64,000 nucleotides of DNA from contig OZ018318.1 of the NCBI GenBank assembly GCA_963969495.1, forward strand, positions 97,183,413-97,247,412, written 5' to 3'. The notes below the pieces were generated by a model that was not told the DNA's origin, made no database searches, and was given only the letters and a program-made list of their open reading frames with translations. The translations under genes were made by a program, and so were the position numbers. Positions 46,850-63,960 of this stretch are shown in pieces. Numbering within the stretch: position 1 is the stretch's first letter; every line of letters begins with the position of its first letter. The DNA comes from Ceratothoa steindachneri (lineage: Eukaryota; Arthropoda; Malacostraca; Isopoda; Cymothoidae).

Positions 46850-49470
46850 GTCTGGTATTTGGCACGGCGGCCAATCCCGTTATGGTCAGCCTAGTGTGAA
46901 TCAGGCATAAAAATGAAAGGTCAGGCTTATCTGTGCTATAAACGCTGCCAGAACAATTTCACCCTCGGTGATTTTCGTCGAGCTAGCACTATGTTCCGGT
47001 ATGTTCAAAGCACGCCCACCGTTCTTCTTGCCTTTGATACATGTCTTAATTTAACTGTAGAATTACGGAAGCAAGTAAAAAATATTCAAGACAAGATCAC
47101 GCCGGCACTCCTCCTTCTGTTCTCCAGGAGAATGGGACCATAATCTCGGACCCTACATCTGTGGCGGAAACCTTGTCGACCAATTTCTTCGCATTTCCAT
47201 CTGTGGTGCTGCTGCACTAGCAGTTAATACATCTCAAGATATTGCTGAAGGCCACCGACTAGAATTGCCCTTCAGGGTAGACTCCTTTGCGGACAAGATT
47301 TCCTTGAGTGAGTTGCGTTCCGCTATCGCTTTGTGCGCTAAAACCGCCCTCGTTCCGGACGGTAGCCCGTATGCCATGCTTACACACATGGGGAGCGATG
47401 CATGGCATTTCCGTTAGATTTGTTCAGCAGGATCTATAAAGAGGTTAATCTTTTAAGTCCTGACTAATGGATACTCTGCCGGCTTTTCGCCAGCTTGGAG
47501 AGATCACCTTACCCAGGCGTGTTTTCGACAAATTTCTCTAACCTCCTGCTTACGTAGTTATTAGATGAATTGGTGAATATACTTGTAAAAGTAATTGGTA
47601 AAGAGCTAAAGATACTTGTTTTAACTATGAAGCAGCTTCCGCAAGTTCTACTCCATGTTGGATACTCTTCTCCAACTGGAAAAAGGCCACATGCAAGGCT
47701 TTCTTTCGTAGACAGCACTACGCCACGCTATTTTCAATCTGGAAAAACCTATGATGGTGACAGAATTTCATGGAGACTCTCCACATGATGGGGGTCTAAG
47801 AAATGCTTTCTAATGTTTTTTATAAGATCGTTGATTCCGCTTATGGGTGGGGTGAACCATCTCTTGCCCAATGTAGTAGAAAGAGGGTGTCCCGCAAGGA
47901 AGTATCATCAGTGTCACAATCTTTGCCATAAGAAACAAAGATATCACCACGGTGCTGCCAGAAGATGTTCTCGATATGCTCTAGATAGACTGCATTTAGA
48001 TCTCTTTTGGAGCGGCCCAGGTGCCTAGTTGCCGCGTTGACTCCAAAAGGCATTGAATCGCATTACTCGCTTATGCCGAAGGGCACAAGTTATCTTTTTC
48101 TTTGACCAAGTCTAAGGTGGTGCACTTTTGCCACCATCTGCGTCTCCACATCTATGCTGATTTTTTCGTAAACAGCGTTCGCCTGGAAGTGGTGGTGGGT
48201 TCGACCAGATTCCTTCGCTTTGTTTTCTACCGAAACTTCACTTGGGAGGATCATATTCGCAGCCTTAGGGTATATTTTACCCGCCCCATGGACATTATTC
48301 TTTCCGCGAAGTTCAGTACTTAGGTTACTTATAGGGCTATTACCTTACTTTACTATTGATCCTCTGTTCGTTCGAAGCTTGACTACGGATGCGAGTTTTA
48401 TGCATCCAAACCAAGCGTGTATTGCGGAAGGTGGACTCGATCCATCACAGAGGCCTTTACCTGGTGACCGGTGCCTTCCGCACGTCCCCCATTGAGATTC
48501 TATTTCTCGATGTCACAGAGATGCGACTCGTCTGCGCGGTATAGCGTACATTATGAGACTATACGCACAAGTCAAGGCTAACCTTCAGTCCTTAACGGCT
48601 CTTACTGCATCCGCAGCCGATCTCGACCTCACCTATGCAGCCGGGATAGGCCAGACATACCCCAAATTTAAGGTTTTAGTGCTAGAAAACTACTTCGAAA
48701 ACTCGGTGTAGCTCTCGAACAGGTGGAACCTATGATTGTTTCAAAGACGCCAAAGACGCAACGACGGGAATATTGAGCTTAAGTCTATTGGAGGGCACTT
48801 TTTTGTCACACTCGATCCTTGCCAGTTTATAAGGACGGCTCTAAGTCTATGAAGGGATAAGCTTACAAGTCGTATCCCCTCTGTTTAAAGTCAGCAAGGC
48901 TCTAGTAGGCGCTGCGTATGTCTTTACGGCTAAGCTGATTGCAATACACCGCACGGTGCTAGAGATAATGCGTCTTACAAGGTTCGAAGACCTGATTTTT
49001 ATTTTGGATGACTAAAAAATTGCCCTAGGTGCTATCAGGGCATTGGAATACCAACACCCTCTGGTATTTGGTATAAATGACGCCACGGTTACCTAGAGCC
49101 TGATGATGAGGTCGCCAAAGCTTCCGCAAGGTTTGGGCAATAAAACCAGTGTTTGCTCTTATTCACACAAATTACATGGCAGTAATCAAGGAAGCCCTCT
49201 AAATGCTTGGTAAAGAAAATCACAGACCGCCAAGGCGAGCTTAAAGTTATGTGTTATTTCGCCGTGAATGTTTCCAGGGACCGACCTTCAAATGCCGTAC
49301 CGCCATTTGATGGTGTGCTTACTTGCACTTTAGGACGAAGATTGCGTTGTCCTTCAGACTGTTCATCACATTTTTGTTTAATGTCTCAGTCTGTGTGATC
49401 TTAGCACTAGTTACCCGTCCCAGTATTGGGAGTAACGAGGTCAATACCGCTTTTCTCTTGTACTAGAAAC
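46850..49470 (+). pseudogene. Jockey-like LINE ORF2: linker, RT and RNase H, heavily decayed
   Basis: Seen in shifting plus-strand frames: IPSRTSGIWHGG, then CYKRCQNNFTLGDFRRAS (46913-46985), then an RT entry with DPTSVAETL (47147 on) and YAMLTHMG-like residues (about 47370). GVPQGS-like coding is near 47890. Next come VVHFCHHLRLH (48115 on), STRFLRFVFYRNFTWEDHI, and SKLDYGCEFYASKPS (48371 on). RNase H is marked by YKDGSKS (48828 on), AKLIAIHRTVLEIMR and ALEYQHPLVFGI. A TVHHIFV-type Cys-rich tail is near 49365. The order RT, RNase H, Cys-rich tail is that of Jockey-clade LINEs of arthropods. Dozens of stops and frame changes mark it as old. Confidence 0.8.
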
Positions 49471-52400
49471 TCGTTTCTGTACATATATTTGTGGACTATC
49501 TTTGTTTTAGGTCGCATGTTCATGCGCCGGGGGAGGCTCACCAAACATTGAAGGTGGAGGGTGCTTCCTTATTCTTCTTGCTTTTTTCGTTATTTTGATT
49601 TTTCTGCTTACCTTTCTTTTTTTGGTTTGTTTTATTATTTGTTTTTGCATGTTTTTGTTCTGTTTTTGTGTAATCTAGCCTAGCAATAGGCTGTAACATG
49701 ATTACGGCGACTTTTGCCCTAGTAGGCACTTTCCCATTGAGAAGACCGGTTAACGTGCTTCAAAACACACCAGTTGGATCTTGAATGCAATATGCATATC
49801 GACACTCGGTCTGCTTACCATATAAATCCCCGATGAGTAGAATGGTTTGCCATTCATAGTTTGAGGCGGCGAAATTCTCACTCATCGAGATCAGCTGATG
49901 GCGAAATATAGTCATAAAGACAGAGTAGCTTATTTGCAAGTACTCTAAAGGATAACATGCTAAATAAAACGGAAAGAGACGCACGTCCAAAGACCTTTCC
50001 TGAATCTTGGAAATTCCATTGAAAGTAATATCTTTCGAGATCAATATTGTGCTATTTATCTATCTTTGGCTTTGGAATCGTGTTTTCTTTGTACTTCGGA
50101 GAGGCCCAGCTTCTGCCAGTTTTAAGGGGAAAATGATCTTTTGTAGCCTCCTTCCTCTCCTAGAGGGAAACTTAGAAGCTATGGGGGGTGTTTTCACCAG
50201 TAAATAGTGATGTCTCATCTTGTGCGTCTAACGATGTGGGAGAGACGCGTAAGTAATTTGCTTTATGCGAAGGGGCTGTACATATGTGATTGGGAACTAG
50301 TTTTTTAGGGTTGGCCTGGACAATAAATGCTGCGAGCTCTACCATAATGGCGCTTTGGTTAAAACCTGCACTAAGATTACATGCTAATCCTTTGGCTACC
50401 GTGCTCTTAGTCAGTCCTAATTTGCACAACTAGAGAAGGAATAATTCTTTTATTTCCTGTGAAACTGTTTGGAGCGAGTAACAGTTTTTAAATTACGCAT
50501 GGTGTGACTTGCATCAATTTCCAACTCTAGCTTTACACGACCTAGCTTCTAGTGTATATCTACTTCTTTCACTATGTTCATATTATAGTGCATGGCTAGT
50601 TGTCGAAATAAGTCATCGAGCGTCCGAGGAGCACTCAACAGAGCAGCCTTGGCAGGGTTAGCAGCATTAGTTAGAATGTTCCATCGGAGAAAAGATAATT
50701 TTCCGATCCCTAACAATAACCCTAACTAACATAATACACCTATAGATCATTTGTCGCCTGAGTCGAATGAACTCATCCTTAGAAGCGATTACAAGAAATC
50801 TCTAGAAACTGGTGGCCGTAAATGTTTCGTATGCTATCGAAGAGGATTTCCGATTTAAGCGAGGAATCACTAGCAGTATCGTTTCTGTGTTTGCCCTCTC
50901 AGCTCGAAGGCGTAGCAAGGGTAGACGTGACTTAGTTATTTATGTCCCATAACGAATGGGGTGTGAATCCATTTGTCCCTGGTACCACACCTGGAAGGAA
51001 AGCCTGGTTGGGTTAATTCATTTTCTTCTTTTTAAATCTTCTTCTTTGGGCGAAGAGAAGTTTCGTACCCTATTCTCTCACATATTTAAAAGACCTTATA
51101 GGAGGAATGGTCACCTCGCCAGCTATAGAATGCCAGCAAAAAAGCAGTGCCCTCTTCCCAATTTGATTCATCGGTGGCCTGTTATCCCCTGAGAAGATCA
51201 TGCCCAAAAGGGAAATTAGTTTTGCCTTATCTCACATCTAGTCTCTGCCTTTTTCCAAGAAAGATCCATCAGTCTGTTTTGATGGCTGCGTTAGATACTT
51301 GCTTACGTCGCGCAAAGCCCTCTCTACTGACCTTGTACTAAGGTGTCGGTGAAAATCCTTATTAGTAATATCCATATTAATTGTCACCAATTTATATAAA
51401 ATTGCCCAATTAACCTATTGCCGTTTGAGTTCACCCAACAGTCAGTTAGTGTAATAATGTAAAAAAAAATTATAGTCAAGAGACTCGCAAGGTCATTAAC
51501 TCCACATTTGTTTCTAAATTCTTACGTTAAATGATAGACTCATGATACTTTTTTATTGTGTCAGTCCGATGATGACATTTTTTTTACGCTTAATTTAGCT
51601 CGTTGAGTCAAAAACGAATTTTGTAGCGTTATCTAAAAGTCTTTCACAATCACGAGGAACAGCGCATGAAACCAACCTCTGCCGATTAAAGTTTTTGGTA
51701 CAAAGGATAAGGAATAAATTATTGGATGCATTGGTTAATTTTTTGCCATTGCCAACTCTAAAATTCGAACTGGAGTGTTACCTGGTGTCAGTTTTTCAAT
51801 CTTCCTATCATAATAGTTTCAGTTGTGACTCATCTGTAATGAAAAAATTACCATGCCTGAATTCAATCCTCACATTGTAAATCGATAGATATTCTGCCTG
51901 AGATTCACGACCAGAGCTCCAATAAAATGCTCTCCAAGTAGAGAGTCTGATGAGTGAGGATCTGATCAGTAGTGTAGAGCGGTTTGTTAAATTTATTATA
52001 AGGATTCTGATACAAAATTAACCTCCAAAATTGTCGCAAAGTTCCAGGCCATCATTAACAACGATCCCATGAATTCAAGGAGTTCCGGAGCAAGAGACAT
52101 TTAGAGTATCAGACTCTATTTAGAATGGTAGTAAATAAGGGTAACATATGTATATTTCTAATAGAATATGAGATAAAGCCTGAAACTATCGAAGAAGATG
52201 AAAGACAAAGATAAGGATAATGCTGCGAAGATGGTCAGTAAATTGAAGAATGGGATGCTCGGGTTCTTCTGCCAGAACTAAGTGGTGAGCTAGCAAAGCA
52301 ACCGTTGACTTTTTTCTAACTCATATATATGTATACCGAGAGTCATTACGAGCAAGTTTCAGGCCCATATCATGGTGAGTTTAGTAGTCAGTTGCTAGGG

Positions 52401-53659
52401 CTATGTTATGCTCATGCTTCTGTTTCCTTAAGGCATCATAATTATTATAGAGAGCTAAGTCAAGGAAATGAAGTAGTTGATGTTTCCCTAGTTCTAATAG
52501 TTTTCAGCAAGAAAGGCCGCACGTGTATCAGCATTGCTCTGCTCTATGCCATACCAGCAGAAAGGTCTAGGCTTATCTCTCAGAACTATTTCTTTTTTCC
52601 GATCAACCCAAACATCTGACTTCTAAACTCCACAAACTGAAACCCCTGGACTATTATGAGCGTGGTGTCATTACAAGAGAGAGAAAGACCAACGAGCCCC
52701 CGTCCACTTACTTAGGGAAACTTCGGTCAAGAATCAGCACTTTTTGGAGAAGTAGGTGTTTCCCTCGATCCAGAGAGGAAACAAGTGTGTCAACGTGACT
52801 CTGCATCACGCCACACATTCATGGTTGCCACACAATAAATTTGATTAGATTTTTCCGTAAATTTAAACTCTCAAATCACCAGGGAGTGATTTTGGAGTCG
52901 AGTGTGGAGAGTTATTGTGAGCTCATGTTTCGTCGCCGCTAGGAAGTCTTGCATGAGTATGACGATGATTTTATTTAATAAATTGAATATATGAAATCAT
53001 TCAAGTTTTTAAATTTAACCTTGGTAAATATATGGTATAAATAAACTCTCATTTATATTTAGTTTATAAGATAAAGTAACCACCGCACTCTGTATATGCA
53101 ATGATTATTGAGCTTCTCATAATTTTCACAAAAAGGATTAGGATTTTTTTTTGTTTAAGATATGGTATTAAATGAAATAAGCAAGTTAGTAGTAACCAAA
53201 ATATTTTTGACGGTATGGCATAATTTATTTTTTGAGAAATTCGATTACGACGTCCATCCAGGCTTCCTTGTCAACAAGAATTTTCTCATAAAATAGCTAA
53301 GAAAAGATATATTCTTTTGGGGAGAAAAAGAAACAGAATGTCTTCCTTGGAAATTTTCAAACAGCTAAAGCCTGATCATATTACTCCAATAAAAATTGAA
53401 AAAAATTGCATTGAATTAATAAAAAAGACTTCAAGCGGAATTTTGACCTCATATAATCAATGATTATCATAAAATTAAAGAAGTTGTAAAATCCTTCATG
53501 CTAACAGCGGAACCATTTCTTAAGCAGGATTAGCACATTTTGTCTTTAGAAAAACAAGGTGGAAGGTTCTCAGATTTTATTTTACGGTTAGAAAAAAAGG
53601 ACCTAATATCCCTTGCCTACCAGAAAATGCAAAGAAAGATGACTGTTATGTGCCTAGTC
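49471..53659. other. no supported gene
   Basis: Several open frames of 60-100 codons (49760-50044 minus, 50172-50429 minus, 50956-51192 plus, 52329-52619 plus) have no recognisable motif. 50170-50930 minus reads loosely protein-like across frames. The tail (53240-53659) may be the decayed 5' part of the Tc1-like gene that follows. Confidence 0.4.
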
Positions 53660-54150
53660 ATATGAAAAAGATAACTGACCTTAGCAGAGTTATCTTTAGA
53701 GATGATTTAAGATTCACAAAGCAAGCGCCAAATGGATGGGGAGAGGATGGTATGTCAATGGATGACAGGTGAAAACTAATTCAAACGAGAATAAGCAGAA
53801 GCCGAATTAATAATTTGAGTGGATATTGTTAGAGACAAACTATTGAGGACATTTCAAATTCAACGAGGGCGTAAAAATCGTTCAAAGGCTTATTGCAAGT
53901 TCCTGTACAATAAATTCCTAAATTGGTTTATTAGACTGGTACTGATGATGAGGAAATCATTTAGCTTCATGCAGCATAAAATTTCTAGTCATGCCTACAA
54001 GTTCTTTAATAATTGGTTAGAGACCAACAGATTTGTAGGAGACTCAATTACGAACGGTCCTACCAGTTTTCGCCAATCTAAATCCAATTGAATTCATGTG
54101 GATCATCTTCCAGAAGACATTTACACAAATGGCATGAATTTTGAAACAAA
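53660..54150 (+). pseudogene. Tc1/mariner-superfamily transposase, C-terminal half, broken
   Basis: Readable pieces: FRDDLRFTKQAPNGWGEDG (53697 on, from the region of the first catalytic Asp), then FMQHKISSHAYKFFNNWLET (about 53968 on). There the family has Asp-Asn before the small residues and His; here the Asp is replaced by His. Then FVGDSIT and, after a frame change at about 54065, ANLNPIEFMWIIFQK with the NPIE catalytic Glu. The pattern is that of Tc1-like DDE transposases, but of a different branch from the one at 35927. No terminal repeats were found. Confidence 0.7.
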
Positions 54151-57100
54151 ATGATCGTTTGTAAGGCATCCATGATGCTAAAAAACAGCTTTATCTACAT
54201 AACTTCCATACATTATATTTCTTTAAACTACTTCATATAAGTCGTTTAAGCTTTGTTATGATATGATTCTTTTTAGATATTTCGGTTAAAAACTCAATTT
54301 ATTCCTACTAATTAAAATTCCGAAAAAGATTGCCTGAGAGTAAAATACCTAATCACAAAATTGCCTATCTTATTTTTACCTTATATAAGATATTATTTAT
54401 AATAAATTTGATGCTAATGATAAAATTAACCCTGTGAAGCATTTCCCTTAGAAACTATCTGCTAATCGGGTTCTTAGGTAAACGCATGAAAATATATTTT
54501 TATTTGTTTTATATTTTAGTTGGAGTCTGATATCAAACGCTGTATCCATTAAGATATTTAAACTTGATGTTTACACATTACAATCGATTGCCTCAAAGTT
54601 TCTTAATACTTTCATAGGCAAGATTTTCCATAATATTTTACTTATTTCAGTCCAAAAAAGAAACGAACTATGAAATGGGTTTTCGGTATTTAAGTTGGTT
54701 AAATTATTTTGACAATAAATATTTGATTAAACTATTAAATTATGTTCATTTATATGATTGGTTTCAATTTAATTTGTTAGAACAAAGAGTTAAAGCCCTC
54801 GAAATGAAAGAGAGAAAATATACTTAACAAAACGATATATAATTAACGCAAAATAAGAGTTTGGTGTGGGATTTCCTAATAACCTGTCATAAATCCATCA
54901 TCGACAAAGAAAACTGTAGACGGAGAAGAGGGAGGTAATGACAGAGATGACAAAGTATTTAGAAATAGGAGGGGTTCATCAAAGGACATTTTTATGATGG
55001 CACCTTAACTTGATTTCTGAATCTAATAATGGCAAATATACCAAAGTTGACCCGTTAAAGATTGTTTGCCTTTCAGCCTAGACCGCAAGAAAAATATAAG
55101 ACAGTAGGGGTACCTGTCACCATTAGAGTTACTTGTTTTCAAATCTTCTGCTCTCTATGAATCAACATTTTGCTCTCACTAAGAGAAGAGAAGATAATCA
55201 TAGAACCTGTTTAAAAAGCAGACTTTCATCCACACAGCTTGCAATAGAGCATGCTGGAGTGTTCTTTCCCTTTTGGGTGGTATTTATGGGATGAGTGGTT
55301 GGTGTCTAATATACGCATTACTACCGTGTAATAAATGCGCTGACCATCACCTTTGCTTTCGGGTAAGCTATGCTTTAAAATACTCGTTTACCTATGGCTC
55401 TGTCATTTGGTTTCCAACTAACAGAATTTTAGATTCTGGAGTTCATTTTCTCTTTGCAGTTGCAGCCTTTGAGTCGTGAGCAGGTGTTGGACAACTTTCT
55501 TTTGGCCTGAATGTAATGCAAACATCTATTTCGCACCAGGAGAGATTACCTTTTACAGATGCAAAACTCAGAAAAAGGATAGAGGAGGAACGTTTGATGC
55601 AGGAAATTGTTGGTTAAAATTATTGTTTTGTGACGTAGAGGTTTCGTCAGAATTGTGTGTTCAGTGCTATTCTATCTTTATTAAATATTAATTTAAATTT
55701 ATTAGTATCTCGAATCAACAAAATAATTTTCCAGTTATTTATAGAGAGGATGCTCATGACATTTCTTTCTTGACGAGACGCCTGAATTGTAAGATATTTC
55801 CGTAGGAGGAGGCTTACTCCCTTCCAAACATTCTTGTAGGGCCCACAGGGTAGGATATACTTTCCTTTTTTCCCGTCCACTCTTCACACTTTCAATTATC
55901 GGCTTACATGAAGACATCCCAGTGATAGTATGTGCACACTCGATGGTGCCAAGGTGTTTTACCAATAAGAGAGAGCGAAAGGAGGGCCTTCTATGGATGT
56001 AGCAATCCATAAAGAATATGTAGAAACACTCCTTGGCGGCAAGTGAGCCAATAAGATGGATTAGAGCAGTTTCAACATCAACAGCCCTACACATACTGCT
56101 GAGTAATAGTAGGAAGGTTCTAAATACGAAAGGGCAATGACTCAGATGGTTTAAGCCTTCTTGAAAATCATTCATACCCCGAAATCCAAGCTACTCCCTA
56201 ATATTATGAATGGCCCACGCAAAGTGAGCGAAAGCTTAATGGAAAAATAGAGTTAAATATGAAAAAATCTTCTTCCTGGGTGGTGTGCTGATGTGTGCAT
56301 CGATAGGTTGGTAGCGTATAACCCCTAATTTAGGAACTGCTTTGCTTCCTTTAACCGAACCGGCTTTAAGCGTTTTAAGGTAATACTCTCTTCCTACGGT
56401 AAAAGGTTCTCGGATAGACATATAATGCAGCAGCTGGTGACTTTGTAGTCTCTTTCAACGTTATAAAGTAAACTTTATATCAGGGATATGGTAGATTAGG
56501 GCTTCTATGAGAGTATAAATTGATCAATTGTTTAGAAAGAATAGCCAATCTGGAGATTCGCTCGACACAATTCTTCAGGTTTGACTTAGACTGTTCGCTA
56601 AGTCATTGCGTGTTTGAAACTATTGTTACCGCATAGAGCCATTAGTGCCTTTAATGCAGAAGTGTTAATATTATCTTAGCTCCCGTCATACATGTTAGCA
56701 AATTTGACATGCAAACAAGGAGCAAATCAAAATTTGGTTGAATGGAAACAAGACTATCCAGGATGAATCTTTTTGAGGAACAGAAATGTACGTGAATTAT
56801 GCCAGACAGCACCCAACGAACTCTAGGCATTGCGATTTGAATTTGACAGAGAAAGAGATGACGCACGTCTCCATATCAAAATTAGTGTCGCAGTAAAACG
56901 AAAGAGTGAAATTATCTGTCCACAGTTGAATACAGCACCATGTGCTCCCAGCAATTGGCAAGCATATAAAGTAGGTATCTTCTGTTCCCATTGTAGCACT
57001 TCTGCAACTTTTCTACCAATATCGGTGCGATCTTGTTCAAACTTGTAAAATCTAAGTGTTTATGCTTATATTCTCCCCAAAATTTATGCTCATTAGCGGA

Positions 57101-59717
57101 CTAGGACGCAAGTCTCCTATCTAAGACGAGGTAGCGCCCTGCAAGTTCAGACTAAGCCCACCTTGAGCCAATAAGATGCTTGCCTCACTGAAGGAGAATA
57201 GGAGAAAGGTAACTTCAGCTCCTTATTTCCTGTATAAAAAGGGACAAAGCAGAATGTGTGGTCGGCTCCTTTAAAAGGAAGAGAGAGCACTAACAAGATA
57301 TATGTCCAGTCAGGTAAATGATTCGAACAAAGAGAGCGAGAAAAGGTGTGAAAGCTTTGTGTTGAACCAAACAGCATTCTATAAGGGCTATAAGGTAGCA
57401 GCGCTTTCGGCGCATATTGAAGCCAATAGCTGTGGTAGCACTTATTCTAAGCTGTATATTGATCTTTTCAGAGTATTCTCTCAAAATGGGCCCTAGCAGT
57501 AAACCAAAAAGATGTTGAATTTTTTTCCGTTAATGGGATTGCCATTGGTTCCGTAGTGATTGAATGGAGTTTTGCAAGCTATTCTCACCCACATTCCCTT
57601 TTAGCGCACGAGCACACTCGCCATATTTTTAAACAAAGCTGCTTTTTCTTAGAGTTTTGAGACAGAAGGTTAATAAATGCCAATATATACATAGACGTTA
57701 CTTTCAGAGAAAGGGATTCATCCACTAGCCACCGATTGAGAGATTTTGTTGGCCACCGAGAGACAAAGCTACTTATAGGTGCAAATAGAAGATATCCCCT
57801 AAACGTCAACGGTTCTCATTTGGTTCGCCGCGTATTTAACTAGTATTCTTTCGATGAGATATGCCAAAATTTCAATAAACCTTTCTGGTTTATGGTTTGC
57901 CAACCAGTTCCAGAGTTTATTGCAACACTTTCTCTGTTAGTGCCAAGATTCTGCCTAAACATCAACTGTTTTGGGTCTATATTTGTAAGCTTGTCGGTAC
58001 GCCTGTGTTACAAAAGTTTAAATAGCACTAGCCCTATTCACTTCACATTTATTAGAGCATTCATTGTCTAGCAATAGAGACGTCCCTCATATAAACTTGG
58101 ATGAGTCCAGCTACAAACGGATAAGTGGTTATAACCCTACGTCCCATTTGTTTGAAAACCGCTGCGATCTTACGAGTGCTACTTTGGTCTTCACGGCAGA
58201 AGGAATTTCAATATAACTATCATTATGAGAAATACTATACCGTCTTCATGCCGCAGACAGTTTAGTATTCTTGAGCAGCTCAAATAGCGCACTGCTTTAA
58301 TTGCTTTTGAAAAGGACAATATCCGCATTTAATGATTCGCTTCCTCCATATCGCCAATTGCTTCTATATTCCTTGTGGATGTCGAAAATGTTTGTGCTGG
58401 TTTCCGCTTATGTATTAGTTCCTGGAAACGAGGGTGTATTTTGGTTGTCAGGTTGTTGGCAGACTTATCAATCTGACCTGCATTTCTATCTTCTCCACGT
58501 TGACTACATGACATGATTCAGATCTCTCATTAGGGCTACATGACAAAAATGATGGGTGTCGATTCCCGGGAACTTAAATTTGCATGCCAGTGCACCACGG
58601 CCTTGTTAGTGAACAGATCCACCAGTTAACCACTATAGTCTTCGAATTTGACATACTTGCAGGCAATAACGCAAGGGAATAGAGCTCTTCCACAATCTTT
58701 TACATACACACCTCTTGGAACAAAAGAACTTTCTTCTGTCTTTTCCTTCGGACACCTAAACGGCCCTCTTATCCTTATTGTTTTTTATATGTTGTGTTTG
58801 TGTTTACTTTACTTATGTATTTTACTTTTGTATAATATTTTATTATTCCTTAAATGATATTACCTTTACATTTTTCGGGGAACTATACCCTCGTCGTCTA
58901 CCGCCAGATAAGAGCAATACACTTTGAAAAAGGAAAGAGGTAAAACAAGTAGTATTGTTTTGAGTTAAGTGCCTTTACGGACAAGTCGAATCTCAGACAA
59001 GAAAAATAAAAATAAAAGTTAGTTAGAGAGGCTAAAAGGGGTATATGCATATAATTTAGTTGTATTGTGCGAGAGGGTGGGGTTGCAAATTAATTCATTA
59101 AAATATGCCAGATAGAATTGCTCAAACATAATTTGAACTCCGATTATTTAATCAGAAGTTGTAAGTTCAAAGAAATAGGTGAACAAATAGATTTAGGGGT
59201 CAATATATAAAATAAATTTAAATATTTTAGGCATGGTATCGCAAATAAGAAACAAACTCACCATACAAATGTAATTCCGTCAGCACTTCTTCTTAACTTG
59301 AATGGAAGATAGTCTTTAATAGTACTAGTAATTAGTGAGTATTCTCCTTTATTTGATTTAGACTGGTTGAGACGAGAAGAAAAGCCATTTACGGTTAGAA
59401 ATGGAGTCATAGAAATTGGCTAAGAGGGATAAATAAAGAAAGGATGTACGGATGAAAAAGTAAATAATAGTAGTAAGGAGTGAAAAAGACGTGTGCATAG
59501 TGAGAATACAAAGTCTGCTTCAAACCAGAGGAAAAATATGACAAATTAAAGGCTAGATGTCTTTTCTATTTTTCTATTTCTAGCCTCGAGTAGTAGGTAT
59601 CATTTTATTCGAAATTATTTTGTATAACTTTAAGGCCCTTTTATGAGTTCGGCAAATCCTGACTTTTCTCTGAAATCTTGAGGAATTCAGGTTCCGTTTC
59701 TCTTTAGTCCATCGTGG
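54151..59717. other. no supported gene; discontinuous minus-strand coding-like sequence
   Basis: AT-rich up to about 55000. From 55700 to 58600, minus-strand frames are open in pieces of 60-146 codons (the longest at 56175-55735) and read more like protein than random sequence, but are full of frame breaks. I could not tie them to a family, and no catalytic motif was seen. This may be an old unidentified element. Confidence 0.4.
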
Positions 59718-59795
59718 CTCAGTGTTCAACAACCGCGCTTCACTCGCGTGAGGTTGGGAGTTCTTATCCCGGGGCTCTCTCTCGGGTCCGCTTTT
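59718..59795 (+). ncRNA. tRNA-derived SINE-like segment or tRNA pseudogene
   Basis: TGGCTCAGTGT fits an A box. CGCG-CTTCACT-CGCG forms an anticodon-like stem and 7-base loop. GGGAGTTCTTATCCC fits a T arm (B box) with a damaged TTCGA core. The spacing is that of a tRNA, but there is no matching acceptor stem, so it is not a working tRNA gene. The following ~60 bp could be a SINE body. Transcription by polymerase III is possible but not shown. Confidence 0.6.
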
Positions 59796-63660
<3,865 letters not shown>

Positions 63661-63960
63661 GAAGGAGAAAGAGCAGGACGCCCAGAAAGACTGCAATGAT
63701 TCAGGGAAAGTTTATTTGAGTGCCATCTGTCAAAAAAAGTGAAATTTATATTCCTCTAATAGGTAAGCATTTGACCTTTAAAGATGGAGAAACGCCTCCG
63801 TCACAAAGGTGAGGAAGAAGGTTAGACAGGGTGGTATTTCGATCAAGTGGCCGTAAAGAATTTTTTATTGGATGATTATAATAGTGGAAAGAGCTTAGGC
63901 TGGGCTAAAAAGCAAAATGCTCGTGCTAATTATATCTCTAAAACGCCTTTTCACCGATAA
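63661..63960 (+). pseudogene. Tc1-like transposase N-terminal fragment
   Basis: Broken frames give ERAGRPER (the GRPRKT linker of Tc1 relatives), then HLTFKDGE-like residues, then VAVKNFLLDDYNSGKSLGWA, matching the KKPFLS...WAKKH block that precedes the catalytic domain. Stops and frame changes intervene. Homology ends at about 63960. The rest of the gene may lie beyond the window end or be lost. Confidence 0.55.

Noticed and set aside
55735..56175. 146-codon minus-strand open frame, the longest unexplained one
   Set aside because: No recognisable domain, and the flanking sequence is broken in every frame. Reported only as a possible remnant.
59718..59795. A functional tRNA gene
   Set aside because: The acceptor stem does not pair and the T-loop core is altered, so only a tRNA-derived segment is supported.
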